The notes: generated by a model not told the origin, from the sequence alone. A stretch of 54,623 bases of DNA from Curtobacterium luteum (GCF_001475545.1 NZ_LDQC01000096.1:1-54623); one strand, 5' to 3'; shown: positions 34,670 through 43,677, counted from the stretch's first letter. Made by a program: numbers and translations.

Positions 34670-35209
34670 ATGACCGACACCGCAGTCCTCCCGCCCGTCC
34701 TCGTCATGGGGGTGTCCGGCTCGGGCAAGTCCACGATCGGAGCCGCGGTCGCAGCAGCGCTCGCGGACCGCGGCGAACCGGCCGAGTTCGTCGACGCCGA
34801 CGACCTGCACCCCGCCGCGAACAAGGAGAAGATGCGCGCCGGCGTCCCGCTCACCGACGAGGACCGTTGGCCCTGGCTGGACGCGTGCGCGGACCGGATC
34901 ACGGCGATCGAGGCGTCGGGACACCGTGCGGTCATGGCGAACTCGGCGCTCAAGCGCGCCTACCGGGACCGCCTCCGGGCGTCGGCGCCCGGGCTCGTCA
35001 TCGCGTTCCTCGACGGCTCGCGCGAGCTCATCGCCGAGCGGCAGTCGCACCGGCACCACGAGTACATGCCGACCTCGCTGCTCGACTCCCAGTTCGCGAC
35101 GCTCGAACGGCCGCAGCCCGACGAGGCCGCCCTCGCCGTGCCGATCGACGGTCCCGTCGACGACACGGTGCGGACGATCCTCGCGGGCCTCGCGGTCACT
35201 TCCGGCTGA
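34670..35209 (+). CDS. gntK: Gluconokinase
   Basis: This 179-residue GntK-type kinase phosphorylates D-gluconate to 6-phosphogluconate. The P-loop GVSGSGKST occupies residues 14-22. The family segments DADDLHPAANKEKMRAGVPL and MANSALKRAYRDRLR are present, along with HHEYMPTSLLDSQFATLE. It faces gnd, so gluconate can be taken straight into the pentose phosphate pathway. Its last 14 nt overlap the end of the convergent SHOCT gene. Confidence 0.95.
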   Translation: MTDTAVLPPVLVMGVSGSGKSTIGAAVAAALADRGEPAEFVDADDLHPAANKEKMRAGVPLTDEDRWPWLDACADRITAIEASGHRAVMANSALKRAYRDRLRASAPGLVIAFLDGSRELIAERQSHRHHEYMPTSLLDSQFATLERPQPDEAALAVPIDGPVDDTVRTILAGLAVTSG

Positions 35210-35450
35210 GTTCGGACAGCCGCGCCCGGTACTCCTCGGCACTGATGTCGCCGCGCGCGAACCGGTCGGCGAGGACCGCCCGCGCGTCGGAGACGGCTCG
35301 CCACGACCCGCGTCGGAACACGCCGAACACGAGGAACACGACGAGGAACGCGAGGAAGAAGAAGGCCGGGAAGACGAAGAACGGGAACCCGCCGCCGTGC
35401 CAGTACGGCCCGGTCGCTGCGGCTGCGGTGGTGAGTGCGGTGGTGATCAT
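35196..35450 (-). CDS. Small membrane protein with C-terminal SHOCT-like domain
   Basis: This 84-residue protein has one strongly hydrophobic segment (FFVFPAFFFLAFLVVFLVFGV). It ends with the short helical SHOCT motif, ARAVLADRFARGDISAEEYRARLSEL. The ATG at 35450 has AGGAG 6 nt upstream. The 3' end overlaps gntK on the opposite strand by 14 nt. SHOCT domains are thought to mediate oligomerisation. The role here is unknown, perhaps linked to the histidine kinase operon on the other side of the 215-nt gap. Confidence 0.82.
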   Translation of the reverse strand: MITTALTTAAAATGPYWHGGGFPFFVFPAFFFLAFLVVFLVFGVFRRGSWRAVSDARAVLADRFARGDISAEEYRARLSELSRK

Positions 35451-35653
35451 GACTGCTCCTGTGGTCGGTTCGGTCCGGCTGGTCGGCGACCGTTCCAGCG
35501 TCCGGCCTGGAGGCCCGACACGCGTCCGCCCCGCAGGCCCTCTTCCGACTGCTCCCGCGGTCGTACGGCCGGCCTTCCTGCACAGGCGCGTACTCCCGGC
35601 GGAGTAGTCCACAGGTCGTGCTCGCGCCCGATGCCGCCGCGAGCACCCGACCC

Positions 35654-35659
35654 TAGGCT
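35654..35659 (+). promoter_or_regulatory. Candidate -10 box of the two-component operon (leaderless)
   Basis: TAGGCT, a common actinobacterial -10 sequence, ends 6 nt before the ATG at 35666. No ribosome-binding site is present in that interval. The same hexamer stands upstream of rplY at 52072. The rest of the 35451-35665 gap holds a 16-nt stretch (35502-35517) identical to 24204-24219. Confidence 0.5.
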
Positions 35660-35665
35660 CGACGC

Positions 35666-36928
35666 ATGACCGACACGACCTCCGTACCCGGCCCTCGGCC
35701 GGGCGGCCGAGCCCGCTTCGCGCGGGTCGGTCGGGTCGTGCCCGTCGCACTCCTCCAGGTGGCCGGGACCGTCGTCGCCTTCGGCTGGTCGGGCGGCGGT
35801 CGGGTCGGGCCACCGTGGCTCGCGCACGGCGTCGCGACGCCGGTCGGACCGGTCGCTCTCGGGCCGCTGGCCCTGGCGCTCCTCGTCGGGGGTGTCGTCG
35901 CGCTGCCGTTCCGCTGGTGGCGTCCGCGCGGCGTGCTCTGGTTCGTCCTGGCGACCACGCTCGGGTTCGCCGCGGTCGTCAGCCCGCGGGGGCCGTTCGT
36001 CGCCGCGTTGACCATGGCGCTCGCGAACGCCTGGTTCCGAGGCCGTCGGGTCGAGGTCGTCGTCGCCGCCGTGCTCGCGGTCGTCTGGCTGCCTTCCGCC
36101 GACGTCGTGCTCGGTCGGTCGCCCGCCATCGACCCGGCGGCGGTGTCGCTCGCGCTCGCGTGGGCAGTCGTGACGATCATCCTGACCGAGCTCGTGCGGG
36201 TCCGTGTCGAGCGCGCGGCCGAGCGTCGCCGTGCCCGCGCGGACGCCGAGCGTCGTCGGGCAGGGGAGGAACGCGTGCGGATCGCCCGGGAACTCCACGA
36301 CTCGGTCGCGCACAGCATGTCGTTGATCAACCTGCAGTCCGGGGTCGCCCTCCACCTCGGTGCCGACCTACCGGAGTCGACCCAGCAGGCCCTCGGGAAC
36401 ATCCGCGACACCAGCCGTGAAGCCCTGGTCGAGCTGCGGACCATCCTCGGCGTGCTGCGGAGCGTCGACGGCGAGCCCGGGTCGGAGCGGAACCCCACGC
36501 CGGGCCTCGATCGTCTCCCGGACCTCGTCGAACGTGCGCGCGCCGCCGGCATCGTGGTCGGTGCCGACGTCACCGGAGACCCCGCGGACCTCGACGGACC
36601 CGTCGACCGGAGCGCATTCCGCATCGTGCAGGAAGCCCTCACGAACGTCATGAAGCACGCTCCCGCGAACCGTGCCACGATCACGGTCGTGATCGGTGCC
36701 GACACGCTCGACGTCGCGGTCACCGACCGCCCGCTCGGCACGGAGCCCCGCACCGCGTCCCGCGCCACGCCGATCGGCGACTCCGGGAACGGCCTCATCG
36801 GCATGCGGGAGCGTGCGACGGCCGTCGGCGGAACGTTCCGCGCCGGACCGCGAGCGGACGGCGGCTGGGCGGTCGAGGCCCGCCTGCCGACCACGACCGC
36901 ACGCCCGGAGGCCCCCGATGACCACTGA
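35666..36928 (+). CDS. Two-component sensor histidine kinase (NarL-type partner, HisKA_3)
   Basis: This 420-residue kinase has about five or six N-terminal membrane segments (to about residue 175) with short loops, so it may sense the membrane. A coiled linker follows, then the HisKA_3 phosphorylation site with His211 in RIARELHDSVAHSMSL. The ATPase N-box is FRIVQEALTNVMKHA and the late G-box is GNGLIGMRERA. The middle G1 region reads VTDRPLGTEP instead of the usual DDG pattern, so ATP binding may be altered. The response regulator start overlaps its end by 11 nt, which makes these a pair. The signal is unknown. Confidence 0.9.
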   Translation: MTDTTSVPGPRPGGRARFARVGRVVPVALLQVAGTVVAFGWSGGGRVGPPWLAHGVATPVGPVALGPLALALLVGGVVALPFRWWRPRGVLWFVLATTLGFAAVVSPRGPFVAALTMALANAWFRGRRVEVVVAAVLAVVWLPSADVVLGRSPAIDPAAVSLALAWAVVTIILTELVRVRVERAAERRRARADAERRRAGEERVRIARELHDSVAHSMSLINLQSGVALHLGADLPESTQQALGNIRDTSREALVELRTILGVLRSVDGEPGSERNPTPGLDRLPDLVERARAAGIVVGADVTGDPADLDGPVDRSAFRIVQEALTNVMKHAPANRATITVVIGADTLDVAVTDRPLGTEPRTASRATPIGDSGNGLIGMRERATAVGGTFRAGPRADGGWAVEARLPTTTARPEAPDDH

Positions 36929-37595
36929 ACCGCTGCGCGTCGCGCTCGTGGACGACCAGGTGCTCGTCCGCGCCGGACTCCGCGCGCTCGTGGACGCTGA
37001 GTCCGGGATGACCGTCGTCGGCGAGGCCGGGGACGGAGACGAAGCCGTCGCACTCGCACGCCGAGAGCGACCGGACGTCGTGCTCATGGACATCCGCATG
37101 CCCGGGACCGACGGCCTCGCCGCGACCCGACGCATCTCGGCCGACCAGGACCTCGCCGACGTCCACGTCGTCGTGCTGACCACCTTCGAGGAGGACGACT
37201 ACGTGTTCGAGGCCATCCGGGGCGGCGCTGCCGGGTTCCTCGTGAAGGACACCGAGCCCGCCGAGCTCCTCCGCGCCGTGCGGACGGTCGCGGCGGGGGA
37301 GTCATTGCTCTCGCCGCGTGCGACCCGTTCCCTCGTCGAGGCGTACGCCACGCACGCGAAGCCGGCCTCACTGTCGCCCGAGCTCGACGTCCTCACCGTC
37401 CGGGAACGCGAGGTGATGCGACTCGTCGCCGCCGGCCTCTCGAACGCCGAGATCGCCGAGCGGCTCTTCGTCAGTCCGATGACCACGAAGACGCACGTCT
37501 CGCGGGCGATGATCAAGCTGGGCGCCCGCGACCGCGCACAGCTCGTGGTCTTCGCGTACGAGACCGGACTCGTCACCCCCGGCTGGACACCCTGA
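36918..37595 (+). CDS. LuxR/NarL-family response regulator
   Basis: This 225-residue regulator has a receiver domain with the acidic pair Asp12-Asp13, the phospho-acceptor Asp58 (VVLMDIRMPG) and the late Lys in FLVKDTEPAE. A C-terminal LuxR helix-turn-helix follows (LTVREREVMRLVAAGLSNAEIAE). It is translationally coupled to the upstream kinase. Targets are unknown. Its stop is only 22 nt from the stop of uxaC on the other strand. Confidence 0.93.
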   Translation: MTTEPLRVALVDDQVLVRAGLRALVDAESGMTVVGEAGDGDEAVALARRERPDVVLMDIRMPGTDGLAATRRISADQDLADVHVVVLTTFEEDDYVFEAIRGGAAGFLVKDTEPAELLRAVRTVAAGESLLSPRATRSLVEAYATHAKPASLSPELDVLTVREREVMRLVAAGLSNAEIAERLFVSPMTTKTHVSRAMIKLGARDRAQLVVFAYETGLVTPGWTP

Positions 37596-37617
37596 TGCAC
37601 AGCACGTCTGCACGCGT

Positions 37618-39048
37618 TCAGAGCTTGAACGTCGCCCGCGGGATGTCGGAGACGATCCGGCGCGCCGTGCGGACCGCGTCCTCCTCGGACAGCTGGTGCG
37701 TGACGACGAGCGACGCCAGGTACGCGGCGTCAGCCCGTCGTGCCATGTCGTGCCGCGCCGGGATCGAGCAGTACGCGCGGGTGTCGTCGATGAACCCGGA
37801 GGTCTTCGTGAACGACGCCGAGTCCGTGATCGCCGCCCGGTACCGGCCGATCGCCGCCGGGGTGTCGATGAACCACCACGGCGCCCCGGCGTAGACCGCG
37901 GGGTAGAAGCCCGCGAGGGGTCCGATCTCGCGCGAGAACACGGTCTCGTCGACGGTGAAGAGCACGAGGTGGAAGCCGGGCGCCGTGCCGAAGTCGTTCA
38001 GGAGCGGCCGGAGTGGTTCGGTGAACGACCCGACCGCGGGCAGGTCGTGGCCCGTGTCCGGCCCGAAGCGGTCGAGGGTCGGCTGGTGGTGGTTCCGCAA
38101 CACGCCGGGGTGCAACTGCATGACGAGGCCGTCGTCGACGCTCATCTCGGCCCAGCGGTAGAGCATGTCGTGACGGTAGGCGGTGGCTTCGGCCGCGGTC
38201 ACGGCGTCCGGCCCGCGCATCGCCGCGGCGTGGATGCGCTCGCGCTCGGCCGCCGGCAGCGGTGCAGACCCGGCGTCGAGCACCCCGGTGTCGGTGGCCG
38301 TCGCGCCGTGCTCGATGAAGTACTGCCGCCGTGCACGCAGCGCGTGGAGCAGCCCGTCGTGGGTGCCCGTCTCGATGCCCGCGGCCTCGCCGATCGACGT
38401 CACCACGTGCCTCCAGTCCGAGCGCGACGGGTCGAACACGGCGTCCGCGCGGAAGGTGGGGAGCACCCGTCCGGTGAAGGTGGGGTCCGCCGCGAGCCGC
38501 GCATGCGCGGCGAGGTCGGCGTCCGGTGCGTCGGTGGTGGCGAGGACCTCGATGCCGAAGGCGTCGAAGAGCGCACGTGGTCGGAACTCGGGGGAACGGA
38601 GCAGCGCGGCGAGGTGGTCGTACTGTTCGTCGGCGTTCTCGGCGGAAGGCGCTGACCGCAGGCCGAAGACGTCGTGGAGCTCGGTCTCGAACCAGTACCG
38701 GACGGGTGTGCCGAGGAAGTCGTCCCAGTGCGTGGCGAGGTGTCGCCAGACCTCACGGCCCGTGACGGGCGCCGCGGCGTCCCGGCCGAGCTGGTCGAGG
38801 GGCACCCCGTTGGCGTGCAGGAGTCGGAGGACGTAGTGGTCCGGGGTGATGAGGAGCGCTGCCGGGTCCGGGAAGGGCTCGTCGTCGGCGATGAGCGCTG
38901 CGTCGACGTGGCCGTGCGGGGAGATGATCGGCGCATCGGCCACCGTTTCGTACACCGTCCGGGCGATGTCCCGGGCGGCCGGGTCTGCCGGGAGCAGCCG
39001 GTCGGGGTGCGGTACCAGGGGGGTCGTGGTCGTGCTGTTCCGGGTCAT
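37618..39048 (-). CDS. uxaC: Glucuronate isomerase (uronate isomerase)
   Basis: This 476-residue amidohydrolase-superfamily enzyme isomerises D-glucuronate to D-fructuronate and D-galacturonate to D-tagaturonate. The N-terminal metal motif HGHVD (His45, His47) is present, as is MQLHPGVLRNHH with the further His. Length is normal. The ATG at 39048 has AAGGAG 7 nt upstream. It lies 11 nt behind the LacI gene and is surely co-transcribed with it. Together with UxuB and ManD on the other side it gives the classical route from glucuronate to 2-keto-3-deoxygluconate. Confidence 0.95.
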   Translation of the reverse strand: MTRNSTTTTPLVPHPDRLLPADPAARDIARTVYETVADAPIISPHGHVDAALIADDEPFPDPAALLITPDHYVLRLLHANGVPLDQLGRDAAAPVTGREVWRHLATHWDDFLGTPVRYWFETELHDVFGLRSAPSAENADEQYDHLAALLRSPEFRPRALFDAFGIEVLATTDAPDADLAAHARLAADPTFTGRVLPTFRADAVFDPSRSDWRHVVTSIGEAAGIETGTHDGLLHALRARRQYFIEHGATATDTGVLDAGSAPLPAAERERIHAAAMRGPDAVTAAEATAYRHDMLYRWAEMSVDDGLVMQLHPGVLRNHHQPTLDRFGPDTGHDLPAVGSFTEPLRPLLNDFGTAPGFHLVLFTVDETVFSREIGPLAGFYPAVYAGAPWWFIDTPAAIGRYRAAITDSASFTKTSGFIDDTRAYCSIPARHDMARRADAAYLASLVVTHQLSEEDAVRTARRIVSDIPRATFKL

Positions 39049-39059
39049 CGTCGACTCCT

Positions 39060-40136
39060 TCAGGACGGACGGTGGGGCGAGCTCGGCGCCGGGCCGGTGG
39101 ACTCGCGGACGGTGAGGTGGGTGGGCAGGGCGACGGCTCCGGCGGTCTGCCCGTCGGGCAGGTCGTCGCCGGACGACGAGGGTGCGGCGCCGAGCCGGCC
39201 GAGGAGCATCCGGATCGCCACCCGCCCCGCGCGCTCGATCGGTGACGTCATCGTGGTCAGCGGCGGGTTGCAGAAGTCGGCGCCGAAGATGTCGTCGCAC
39301 CCCACGACCGACATGTCCTCCGGGACCCGGACGCCGCGCTCGCGCAGCCGCGACAGCATGCCGATCGCGATGAGGTCGTTGAAGGCGATGCACGCCGTCG
39401 CCCCGGCGTTGACCGCGGCGTCGGCGGCCGCGGCGCCCGAGTCGACGAACGGGGCGTGCGGTCCGACCCGGGCGACCCGCACACCGAGGCGCTTCGCGAC
39501 CCGGACGAGCGCCCGCCACCGACGCTCGTTGGACCACGAGCTGTCCGGACCCGCGACGTAGAGGACGTCCCGGTGCCCCAGGCTCACGAGGTGCTGCACG
39601 GCCTGCTCGACCCCGCCCGGGGTGTCGATGAGGACCGAGGGGACGCCGGCCGGTCGACGGTTCACGACGACGAGGGGGGTGCGCTCGGCGAACCGGGCGA
39701 TCTGCGCGTCGGACAGACGAGAGGCCGTGAGCACCGCGCCGTCCGCCTTCGTGGCGATCGCGCTGAGAGCGGCGAGCTCGGCGTCGGCGGACTCCTCGGT
39801 GTCGACGAGCAGCTGCGTCCACCCGGCGGCCGAGAGCTGGTGCTGTGTGCCCCGGATGACGTCGAAGTAGAAGGGGTTCGTGATGTCCGAGACGAGGACG
39901 GCGACCGCGCGGGTCCGGCCGGACGTCAGCGCCCGCGCCTGCGAGTTCGCGACGTAGCCGAGCTCCCGTGCGGCCTGCTGGATGCGCTGCTGCGTGACGT
40001 GGTTCACCCGGTCCGGCAACGAGAGGGCGCGGGACACCGTGGACGGCGCCACACCGGTGGCGTCGGCGATGTCCCGGATCGTCACCCGACGACCGACGTC
40101 CGCACCCCCGACGGGGACCGTGTCTGCGCTGCTCAC
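39060..40136 (-). CDS. LacI family regulator of the hexuronate locus
   Basis: This 358-residue protein has the LacI helix-turn-helix at residues 18-40 (VTIRDIADATGVAPSTVSRA), the hinge with ANSQARALTSGRT, and the sugar-sensing domain with MSVVGCDDIFGADF. The GTG at 40136 is preceded by a TAGCTT -10 box ending 7 nt upstream, which points to a leaderless transcript. The nested palindromes at 40157-40194 lie just behind that promoter and before the divergent transporter operon. The protein probably represses both directions and responds to a uronate or uronate-derived intermediate. Confidence 0.92.
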   Translation of the reverse strand: MSSADTVPVGGADVGRRVTIRDIADATGVAPSTVSRALSLPDRVNHVTQQRIQQAARELGYVANSQARALTSGRTRAVAVLVSDITNPFYFDVIRGTQHQLSAAGWTQLLVDTEESADAELAALSAIATKADGAVLTASRLSDAQIARFAERTPLVVVNRRPAGVPSVLIDTPGGVEQAVQHLVSLGHRDVLYVAGPDSSWSNERRWRALVRVAKRLGVRVARVGPHAPFVDSGAAAADAAVNAGATACIAFNDLIAIGMLSRLRERGVRVPEDMSVVGCDDIFGADFCNPPLTTMTSPIERAGRVAIRMLLGRLGAAPSSSGDDLPDGQTAGAVALPTHLTVRESTGPAPSSPHRPS

Positions 40137-40143
40137 GCTGCCG

Positions 40144-40194
40144 AAGCTAGGCCGTCGTGGCAACAAGTGGCAACCGGTTGCCGGATGTTGCCAC
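40144..40194. promoter_or_regulatory. Nested operator palindromes and divergent promoter of the hexuronate locus
   Basis: GGCAACCGGTTGCC (40169-40182) is a perfect 14-bp palindrome with a central CG. It lies inside a wider inverted repeat, GTGGCAACA (40157-40165) with TGTTGCCAC (40186-40194). Four GGCAAC half-sites thus occur in 38 bp. The minus-strand -10 box TAGCTT (40149-40144) of the LacI gene is adjacent. A further palindrome GGCAGCGCTGCC is at 40218-40229. Confidence 0.75.
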
Positions 40195-40282
40195 CAGCGG
40201 GACAGTGGTGGCACCCGGGCAGCGCTGCCGACGGTCGGTCGTCCAACGCAGCCCTCGGAGGTCTCGAGGAGGAAGCCCCCGC

Positions 40283-41641
40283 ATGAGGACACGAAGACTG
40301 AAGGCCCGCTCCGTGGTCGGGGCCGTCGCCGTCGTCGCGCTCGCAGCACTGTCGCTGCAGGGCTGCGCGATCGTCAACGGCAGCGGCGACGACCCGAACA
40401 CGCTCCGCGTCATGATGGGCGCGGACACCACCTACCCCAAGGAACGCAAGCAGTGGCAGCAGGACGTCGCCGCCGAGTTCCAACGAACCACCGGCGCGAA
40501 GGTGCAGTGGGAGACGTACTCCTCGGCGCAGGAGGAACTCACCGCCATCCAGACGAGCGTCATCTCCGGGCAGGGCCCCGACGTGTACGCGATCGGCACC
40601 ACGTTCACGCCGACCGCCTACGCCACGGGCGCCTTCGTCGAGATGGGGAAGAAGGAGTGGGACGCGGTCGGGGGCAAGGACCAGTTCGACCCGGCGTCGT
40701 TCGGCATCTCCGGTCCGAGCTCGTCGAAGCAGATCGGGATCCCCCTCGCCAGCCGGCCGTTCGTCATGGCGGTGAACAAGGACCTGCTCGCGAAGGCCGG
40801 GATCACCGAGATGCCGACCACATGGGACCAGTTGACCGCTGACGCGGAGAAGACGACCAGCGGCGACGTGCACGGCCTGGCGATCGCGTACGCCGACGGC
40901 TTCGACCCGTGGAAGTTCGTCTGGGGCATGGCGCAGAACGCGGGCAACACGATCGTCTCGAAGGACGGCAATGCCGAGATCGACACGAAGGCCGTGGAGG
41001 ACGCCTACCGCACCTACTTCGACTGGGTCACCAAGGACGGCGTCGTCGACAAGGCCGCGATCGGGTGGAACAACGCGCAGGCCCTCGCGCAGTTCACCGA
41101 CGGCAAGGCCGCGTTCTTCCCGATGACGACCACCACCGCGATCAACTCGTTCAAGGACACGAAGGTCGACGGCAAGTACGAGTTCGCACTGCTGCCGACC
41201 GTCCCGCCGGGGGCGACCTCGCGCCCCAGCGACGGGATCGAGGCGGCCAGCATCCTGTCCGGCGACAACTGGGTCGTCGCGGACTACGGGAAGAAGCAGG
41301 ACCTCTCGTTCGACTTCATCAAGCAGCTCAGCACGCCGAAGGCACAGCTGCAGTACTACGAGCTGTTCGGCAACCTGCCCACCAACGCCGACGCGGCCGC
41401 ACAGCTCGCGGCCGACAACCCCCAGCTCGCGCCGATCATCCAGGCGGGCAAGCTCTCGAAGCCCACCGCGTTCACGGGAGCGTGGTCGGACATCCAGCTC
41501 GCCCTCGTCGACGTCGTCGTGCAGTCGATCCCGCAGCTCAAGAGCGGCGAGGTGAGCGACGAGCAACTGCGGTCGCGCCTCGAGTCCGCGCAACGGGATG
41601 CCCAGTCCACCCTGAACCGACAGAAGAACGGAGGGCTGTGA
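40283..41641 (+). CDS. ABC transporter sugar-binding lipoprotein (hexuronate locus)
   Basis: This 452-residue solute-binding protein has a lipoprotein signal (RTRRLKARS, hydrophobic run, LSLQGC with Cys28) and the family 1 solute-binding fold, starting at TLRVMMGADTTYPKERKQW. A strong GAGGAGGAAG site precedes the ATG at 40283. It opens the operon with two permeases and the hexuronate enzymes. No ATPase is encoded nearby, as in the first transporter. The likely ligand is a uronate-containing sugar or oligosaccharide, inferred from the downstream UxuB/ManD genes. Confidence 0.92.
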   Translation: MRTRRLKARSVVGAVAVVALAALSLQGCAIVNGSGDDPNTLRVMMGADTTYPKERKQWQQDVAAEFQRTTGAKVQWETYSSAQEELTAIQTSVISGQGPDVYAIGTTFTPTAYATGAFVEMGKKEWDAVGGKDQFDPASFGISGPSSSKQIGIPLASRPFVMAVNKDLLAKAGITEMPTTWDQLTADAEKTTSGDVHGLAIAYADGFDPWKFVWGMAQNAGNTIVSKDGNAEIDTKAVEDAYRTYFDWVTKDGVVDKAAIGWNNAQALAQFTDGKAAFFPMTTTTAINSFKDTKVDGKYEFALLPTVPPGATSRPSDGIEAASILSGDNWVVADYGKKQDLSFDFIKQLSTPKAQLQYYELFGNLPTNADAAAQLAADNPQLAPIIQAGKLSKPTAFTGAWSDIQLALVDVVVQSIPQLKSGEVSDEQLRSRLESAQRDAQSTLNRQKNGGL

Positions 41642-42693
41642 TGACCGCCACCGAGACCCGGCCCCGCACGCAGTCCTCGCGACCCCACGGCGTCCGGCCC
41701 GTCGGCAAGACCCCGCTCTACAAGAAGGAACGTCCGCTCTGGATGCTCCTCCCCGGCGGCGTCCTCATGCTCGCCGTCATCGTGGTGCCGCTCCTCGTCG
41801 GCGTGTACATCGCGATGCTCGACCTCGACCAGTACACGCTGCGGCAGTGGTTCAGCGCCCCGTTCATCGGGTTCGCGAACTTCGCCGAGGCCTTCACCGC
41901 CTCGCCCCTCCTGCACTCGATCTGGATCTCGGTGTCGCTGTCCGTGCTCGTCACCGCGGTCACGGTACCGATCGGGGTCGCCGCGGCGATCTCCACGCAG
42001 AACCGGTTCCCCGGCCGCGGACTCGTCCGGTCCGTCTACCTCATCCCGTACGTGCTCCCCGCGTTCGTCGTCGGCACGTTCTTCCGGACCATGCTGCAGC
42101 CGCAGGGCGTCGTGAACTCGGTCCTGCACACGGACGTGCTCTGGCTGAACGGCTCCGCGTCCTACTGGGCGCTCGCCGGGGTGATGGTGTGGACGAGCTG
42201 GCCGTTCGTCTACCTGCTGTCCCTCGCCGGGCTGCAGGCCGTCGACAACGAGGTGCACGAGGCCGCGGCGCTCGACGGCGTGACCTGGTGGGCGAAGCTC
42301 CGGTACATCATCTTCCCGTACCTGCGCGGCCCGCTCTCACTCGCGGTGATCATCTCGATCCTCCACAACATCAACAACTTCACGCTCCCGTTCGTCCTGT
42401 TCGGCATCCCGCTGCCGTCGAGCGTCGAGGTGATGCCCGTCCTGACCTACATCGCGAGCTTCCAGTCGTTCCGCTTCGGTCTGTCCGCGGCCATGGCGAT
42501 CTGCTCGCTCGTGATCGTCGCCATCCCGCTGTTCGTCTACCTCCGGGCCGTGAAGCTCGACACCGGTGACGACGCTGGCCCCACCCGCAAGCAGCGACGG
42601 GCCGACCGGGCCACGCTCGCGGCAGCGGACCCGACCTCGCTCGCGGCAGCCACCCCGGCCGCAGCCGCCGACATCGACGGAGCCCGCGCATGA
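41641..42693 (+). CDS. ABC sugar transporter permease (MalF-like, hexuronate locus)
   Basis: This 350-residue permease has six transmembrane segments and an EAA loop reading EVHEAAALDGVTWWAKLRYI. It starts on the last base of the binding-protein stop codon. The C-terminal ~35 residues are an unusual Ala/Thr/Asp-rich tail (LAAADPTSLAAATPAAAADI) after a basic stretch, beyond the usual end of the family. It overlaps the next permease by four bases. It pairs with the product of 42690-43643. Confidence 0.92.
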   Translation: MTATETRPRTQSSRPHGVRPVGKTPLYKKERPLWMLLPGGVLMLAVIVVPLLVGVYIAMLDLDQYTLRQWFSAPFIGFANFAEAFTASPLLHSIWISVSLSVLVTAVTVPIGVAAAISTQNRFPGRGLVRSVYLIPYVLPAFVVGTFFRTMLQPQGVVNSVLHTDVLWLNGSASYWALAGVMVWTSWPFVYLLSLAGLQAVDNEVHEAAALDGVTWWAKLRYIIFPYLRGPLSLAVIISILHNINNFTLPFVLFGIPLPSSVEVMPVLTYIASFQSFRFGLSAAMAICSLVIVAIPLFVYLRAVKLDTGDDAGPTRKQRRADRATLAAADPTSLAAATPAAAADIDGARA

Positions 42694-43643
42694 GCACCCA
42701 GAGCACCTTCCGCACCCGCACCCGCCCGACCGCGACGCTGACCGAGAGCATCACGGCACGGAGCGGCCGCCCGGCGAAGCGGCCCTACGACACCGACGTC
42801 ACCCGGCTCCTGCCGCGCTGGCTGCTCATCGTCGTCATCGCCGTGATCGTCGCGTTCATCGCCGTCCCGGTGCTGTACATACTGTTCGGCTCCGTCAACT
42901 CCGACGTCGCGGTCGCCCGCGGCGAGTACTTCCCGTCCGAGTTCACCCTGGCGAACTACGTGAACATCTGGTCGACGGTCGCCCTGGGGCAGGGACTGGT
43001 GAACTCCATCCTCACCGCGGGGGCGGTCGCCGTCGCGAGCGCCGCGCTCGCCGTGTCCACCGCCTACGTCCTCGTCCGCTTCCGGTTCCTCGGCCGCCTG
43101 ACGATCCTCCGCGGGCTCCTCGCCCTGCAGTCGATCCCGGGCACGCTCCTGCTCCTGCCCGTGTTCGTCGTGTTCTCGAACATCGCGAGCGCGACCGGCG
43201 TGCAGATCATCGGCACCCGCTGGGGACTCTTCGTCACCTACCTGACGTTCGCCTTGCCGTTCTCGACCTGGGTGATGGTGACGTACCTCCGTGGGCTGCC
43301 GAAGGAACTCGAGGAGGCCGCTCGCATCGACGGCGCATCGAGCGGCCGCATCCTCCGCAGCGTGGTCCTGCCCCTGTCGTGGCCGGGGATCGTCGTGTCC
43401 GCGATCTTCGCGTTCCTGCTCGGCTGGAACGACGTCCTGTTCTCCACGATCATGACGACCCCGAACACGCGCACCGTCGCCGTGGTGCTGCAGGTGCTCG
43501 GCACCACCCAGGAGGGCGGCGCCGTCCCGATCTACGGCCAGATGATGGCCGCATCGATCGTCTGTGCCGTGCCGGTCGTCGCGCTCTACCTCATCTTCCA
43601 GCGCTACCTGGTCGGCGGCCTCACGGCCGGCTCGGTGAAGTAG
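42690..43643 (+). CDS. ABC sugar transporter permease (MalG-like, hexuronate locus)
   Basis: This 317-residue permease belongs to the MalG branch. It has six hydrophobic helices and an EAA loop, ELEEAARIDGASSGRILRSV. It starts in an ATGA overlap with the first permease. It is the last transporter gene before a 93-nt gap that holds a hairpin. The catabolic genes resume at 43737 in the same direction. Confidence 0.92.
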   Translation: MSTQSTFRTRTRPTATLTESITARSGRPAKRPYDTDVTRLLPRWLLIVVIAVIVAFIAVPVLYILFGSVNSDVAVARGEYFPSEFTLANYVNIWSTVALGQGLVNSILTAGAVAVASAALAVSTAYVLVRFRFLGRLTILRGLLALQSIPGTLLLLPVFVVFSNIASATGVQIIGTRWGLFVTYLTFALPFSTWVMVTYLRGLPKELEEAARIDGASSGRILRSVVLPLSWPGIVVSAIFAFLLGWNDVLFSTIMTTPNTRTVAVVLQVLGTTQEGGAVPIYGQMMAASIVCAVPVVALYLIFQRYLVGGLTAGSVK

Positions 43644-43677
43644 CGCTGTGCAGTCTTCCGACTTGTCCACAGACAGC

